A stretch of DNA of 64,000 nucleotides from BOG-908 sp963751795 (GTDB taxonomy: Bacteria; Pseudomonadota; Alphaproteobacteria; Acetobacterales; Acetobacteraceae): assembly GCA_963751795.1 (NCBI GenBank), contig CAVVVI010000001.1, positions 124,001 to 188,000 on the forward strand, given 5' to 3'. Under the pieces are notes generated by a model, which had not been told where the DNA came from, made no database searches, and saw only the letters and a program-made list of their open reading frames with translations. How positions within the stretch are numbered: the first letter of the stretch is position 1; each line of letters opens with the position of its first letter. This document shows, in pieces, positions 61,693 to 64,000 of this stretch. Position numbers and translations under genes: made by a program.

Positions 61693-62964
61693 TCAGGAAA
61701 CCGCGCTGCCGAACACCGCACGCAGCACGGCGAACGCGATGCCGCCTACCAGAAAGCCAACGATGGTGCCGTTCATCCGCACGTATTGCAGGTCGCGTCC
61801 CACCCGCAGCTCGATGCGGTCGGTCAGCGTCGCCGTATCCCACGAGGCCACCACGTCGGCGATGAATTCCGCCACCTGCGCCTGGGCGGCCGGCAGCAGC
61901 CGCGCCACCAGCCCTTCGGCGGCATGCTGCACCCGCGCGCGCGGGGCCGGCTCCTCGGCCAGCATCGTGCCCAGATTGCGCACGGCGCCCTCCAGCAGCG
62001 TGGCGCTGTGCCCGCCCGGCCGCGCCGCGTCGGCCTCCAGTGCGGTCCGCAGCCGGCTCCACACATCCCAGCTCCACGCCTGCACCGTCTCGTGGCCCAG
62101 GAACTGCCGCAGCGCCCGGCCCAGTTCGGCGGCCCGCGCCGGCTCGGCCTCCAGCAGCGCAATCTCGCGCCGTGCCCAGGCATCGAACGCCAGCCGCATC
62201 TCGGACCCGTCAGGGTCCATCTTGTCCATCTCCGCGTTCACCGTCGCCAGCAGGCGCGTGGCCACGCTGGCGCCCACCGCCCAGCCCACCAGCCGGCCGC
62301 CCTGGTCGCGTACCCGCTCCTCGATCAGCGCCCGCAACTGCGCCTCGCGCTCCAGCATGCCCGCGCGCACCCGGGCCAGCACGAAGCCGAACACCTCCTG
62401 GTGCCGCCCGCCATCCACCAGCCCGCGCAGCGCGCGCGCCATCACCCGCCCCGCCGCCGGCCCGCCCACCATCCGCGGCACCACGCGCGCCAGCACACGG
62501 CGCGCCCGGCCGTCTTCCACGCTGGCCAGGATGCGCGGCAGATAGCCCGCCAGCGTGCCGGCCAACGGCCGCACCACCGCATCGTTGGTCAGCACCGAGC
62601 CCACCAGCCCGGCCACGTCCAGCCGGCCCAGCAGGCGGCTCACCTCCTCGCCGGTCACCACGTGGCGCGCGAAAAACCGCCCCAGCGCCTGCCCCAGCCG
62701 CATTTTTTCGTGCGGGATGATCGCCGTGTGCGGGATCGGCAGCCCCAGCGGCCGGCGGAACAGCGCCGTCACCGCGAACCAGTCCGCCACGCCGCCCACG
62801 AACCCGGCCTTGGCACTCGCCTGCAGCAGCTCGGCCCACAGCCCGTGGGGCAGCGCGTAGCTGCCGATGGTCAGCGCAGCCATCAGCGCCAGCAACAGGC
62901 TCGCCACCGCCCGATGCCGGGCCAGCGACCGCCGGGCCAGCGCGTCGGGATCCTCCTCCGTCAA
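61693..62964 (-). CDS. DUF445 family membrane protein
   Basis: A 423-residue protein. An N-terminal TM (AVASLLLALMAALTIGSYAL) is followed by AKAGFVGGVADWFAVTALFR, the DUF445 signature, and then IPHEKMRLGQALGRFFARHV. The last TM is GTIVGFLVGGIAFAVLRAVF. Function unproven. The start is TTG at 62964, overlapping the RidA stop (TTGA). An internal ATG at 62883 would cut the first TM, so TTG is preferred. Confidence 0.85.
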   Translation of the reverse strand: MTEEDPDALARRSLARHRAVASLLLALMAALTIGSYALPHGLWAELLQASAKAGFVGGVADWFAVTALFRRPLGLPIPHTAIIPHEKMRLGQALGRFFARHVVTGEEVSRLLGRLDVAGLVGSVLTNDAVVRPLAGTLAGYLPRILASVEDGRARRVLARVVPRMVGGPAAGRVMARALRGLVDGGRHQEVFGFVLARVRAGMLEREAQLRALIEERVRDQGGRLVGWAVGASVATRLLATVNAEMDKMDPDGSEMRLAFDAWARREIALLEAEPARAAELGRALRQFLGHETVQAWSWDVWSRLRTALEADAARPGGHSATLLEGAVRNLGTMLAEEPAPRARVQHAAEGLVARLLPAAQAQVAEFIADVVASWDTATLTDRIELRVGRDLQYVRMNGTIVGFLVGGIAFAVLRAVFGSAVS

Positions 62965-63395
62965 CCAGACGAGGCCTTCGGCCGGGCAGGCGGAGCCTTG
63001 GACAGTGTGCCCGCCTCGGGCAGCCGCGCCGTCGCCTCGATCTCGATGCGCATGCGCGGATCGGCCAGCCCGGCCACCAGCATGGTGGCCGCCGGCGGCG
63101 CCGCGCCGAAGGCCGCCCGCAGCACCGGCCAGCACGGCTCGAAATCCGCCGCATCCGGCAGGATGTAGCGCACCCGAATGACGTCCCCCAGCCCGGCCCC
63201 GGCCTCGGCCAAGGCCGCGGCGATATTGGCCAGCGTCTGGCGCGCCTGGCCCGGCGCATCGGGCACGATCGTCATGGTTGCGTAGTCGAAACCTGTCGTG
63301 CCGCTCACGAACACCCAGCCGCCATCCACCACGGCGCGCGCATAGCCGATGTCACGCTCGAAGCTGGATCCCGAGAAGATCGCTCGGCGCGTCAC
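62961..63395 (-). CDS. RidA family (YjgF/UK114-like) protein
   Basis: A 144-residue protein. SFERDIGYARAVVDGGWVFV and SGTTGFDYATM are at the start. QARQTLANIAAALAEAGAGL follows, then RVRYILPDAADF, ATMLVAGLADPRMRIEIEAT carries the family arginine and glutamate. Such proteins hydrolyse reactive enamines/imines. The GTG at 63395 overlaps the Rap1a stop (GTGA), so the two are coupled. Confidence 0.9.
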   Translation of the reverse strand: MTRRAIFSGSSFERDIGYARAVVDGGWVFVSGTTGFDYATMTIVPDAPGQARQTLANIAAALAEAGAGLGDVIRVRYILPDAADFEPCWPVLRAAFGAAPPAATMLVAGLADPRMRIEIEATARLPEAGTLSKAPPARPKASSG

Positions 63396-63727
63396 TTGTG
63401 GCAGGGATACGCCTTGGCCAAAGCCAGATGCGTCACCTTCTCCCCGGTCTCGTGCTGCGCGGTCGGGTTCGCCCGCAGCCACTGCATCACCACGTCGCGC
63501 AGCTCGGTGCCGCTCACGCTCTGCGGCACGCAGGCCACCGCGTTGGCCTGCCCGCTGGCGCGGATCGCGTCGGTAAAGCCGTCCAGATAGGCGTCGCACA
63601 GATCGCCCTGCTTGGCGCTGGCACACGCCGTCATCAGCACCTTGGCACTCACCTTGGACACACGCTGCGCATGCGCCACGCCGGCCGTGGCCAGCAACGC
63701 CGTAGCCACCAGAAGACTGTTCCGCAT
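63392..63727 (-). CDS. Secreted Rap1a/Tai-like domain protein
   Basis: A 111-residue protein with a signal peptide (LLVATALLATAGVAHA) and a Rap1a-like domain: VLMTACASAKQGDLCDAYLD, CVPQSVSGTELRDVVMQWL and LALAKAYPC, with conserved cysteines. In other bacteria Rap1a proteins are immunity proteins for type VI effectors. Here no effector is nearby, so immunity is unproven. It is coupled to the RidA gene. Confidence 0.85.
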   Translation of the reverse strand: MRNSLLVATALLATAGVAHAQRVSKVSAKVLMTACASAKQGDLCDAYLDGFTDAIRASGQANAVACVPQSVSGTELRDVVMQWLRANPTAQHETGEKVTHLALAKAYPCHK

Positions 63728-63788
63728 GTTGCCTACTCCCCAGAAGATATCCGAACGCAGCCGCCGCGCACCGCTCGCCACTGCAAGC

Positions 63789-64000
63789 CTAGCCGACCTC
63801 CACCGTAAACCGCTCGATCACCGGATTGGCCAGCAGCTTGCGCGCCATCGCCTCGGCCTGGGCCCGCGCGGCGTCCGCATCCACGGCATCCAGCTCCAGC
63901 TCGATCACCTTGCCGGCGCGAACCTCGCCCACGCCTTCGAAACCCAGATTGCCCAGCGCATGCCCGATCGCGCGCCCCTGCGGGTCCAGCACGCCATCCC
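63789..64000 (-). CDS. purS: Phosphoribosylformylglycinamidine synthase subunit PurS (start outside the window)
   Basis: About 70 C-terminal residues are visible: DPQGRAIGHALGNLGFEGVG, VRAGKVIELELDA and KLLANPVIERFTVE. Length and motifs match PurS of the split FGAM synthase (PurS/PurQ/PurL). The remaining N-terminal dozen or so residues lie beyond the right edge. Confidence 0.93.
   Translation of the reverse strand, partial: DGVLDPQGRAIGHALGNLGFEGVGEVRAGKVIELELDAVDADAARAQAEAMARKLLANPVIERFTVEVG

Overview
The window comes from a high-GC (about 70 % by eye) Gram-negative bacterium, most likely an alphaproteobacterium and plausibly Acetobacteraceae. TonB-dependent receptors, an ExbB/ExbD1/ExbD2 set, lipoproteins and a LOV protein indicate a Gram-negative. 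Genes are tightly packed with ATGA, GTGA and TTGA overlaps. The family placement is inference from gene content and codon style. I saw no rRNA, tRNA, CRISPR array, intact transposase or prophage.

Layout. 1-12.8 kb is an exopolysaccharide/surface glycan locus. Two GT2 genes and an edge-truncated gene run leftward. A rightward operon encodes a WbaP/PssY-type priming transferase, a Cdc6/STAND-like AAA ATPase, a Wzz-type co-polymerase whose kinase-like domain has lost its Walker A, a GT2, a GT4, an unclassified GT-like protein, UDP-galactopyranose mutase and, after a short gap, a GNAT-like acyltransferase. 12.8-20 kb is housekeeping: Nnr, an M16 protease and a MaeB malic enzyme. A short LOV photosensor is coupled to a class-III aminotransferase. 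20-29.1 kb is a putrescine (gamma-glutamyl) degradation locus: aminotransferase, PuuD, PuuA and, further on, PuuB. Between PuuA and PuuB lie an AT-richer island with a broken AAA+TOPRIM (DUF4435, PARIS-like) gene and an alkaline-phosphatase-superfamily gene.

29.2-38.3 kb is a second glycan/acyl-modification region. It holds a TPR protein, a sulfotransferase-like protein and a large GT-like protein related to the one at 9.65 kb, all AT-richer than their neighbours. An FkbH-ACP-acyl-CoA ligase cassette follows. 38.3-45 kb holds a crystallin-J1-like small protein, a Baeyer-Villiger-type monooxygenase, a SYLF protein, a histidine phosphatase, an ABC-2 exporter and a lytic transglycosylase lipoprotein. 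45-58.5 kb is a TonB region: two receptors, with a TonB-ExbB-ExbD-ExbD-TPR operon directly upstream of the second. 58.5-64 kb holds a ClC channel, an AI-2E-type permease, a DUF445/RidA/Rap1a overlapping trio and the edge of purS.

The most unusual non-genic signal is a family of about 55-60 bp hairpin repeats (copies near 23.76, 26.09, 27.79, 38.31 and 39.10 kb). Their stems covary. They abut or overlap stop codons and bracket the accessory genes in inverted orientation: the island plus phosphatase inside the puu locus, and the crystallin-J1-like gene. They look either like a REP/MITE-type terminator family or like boundaries of swapped-in cargo.
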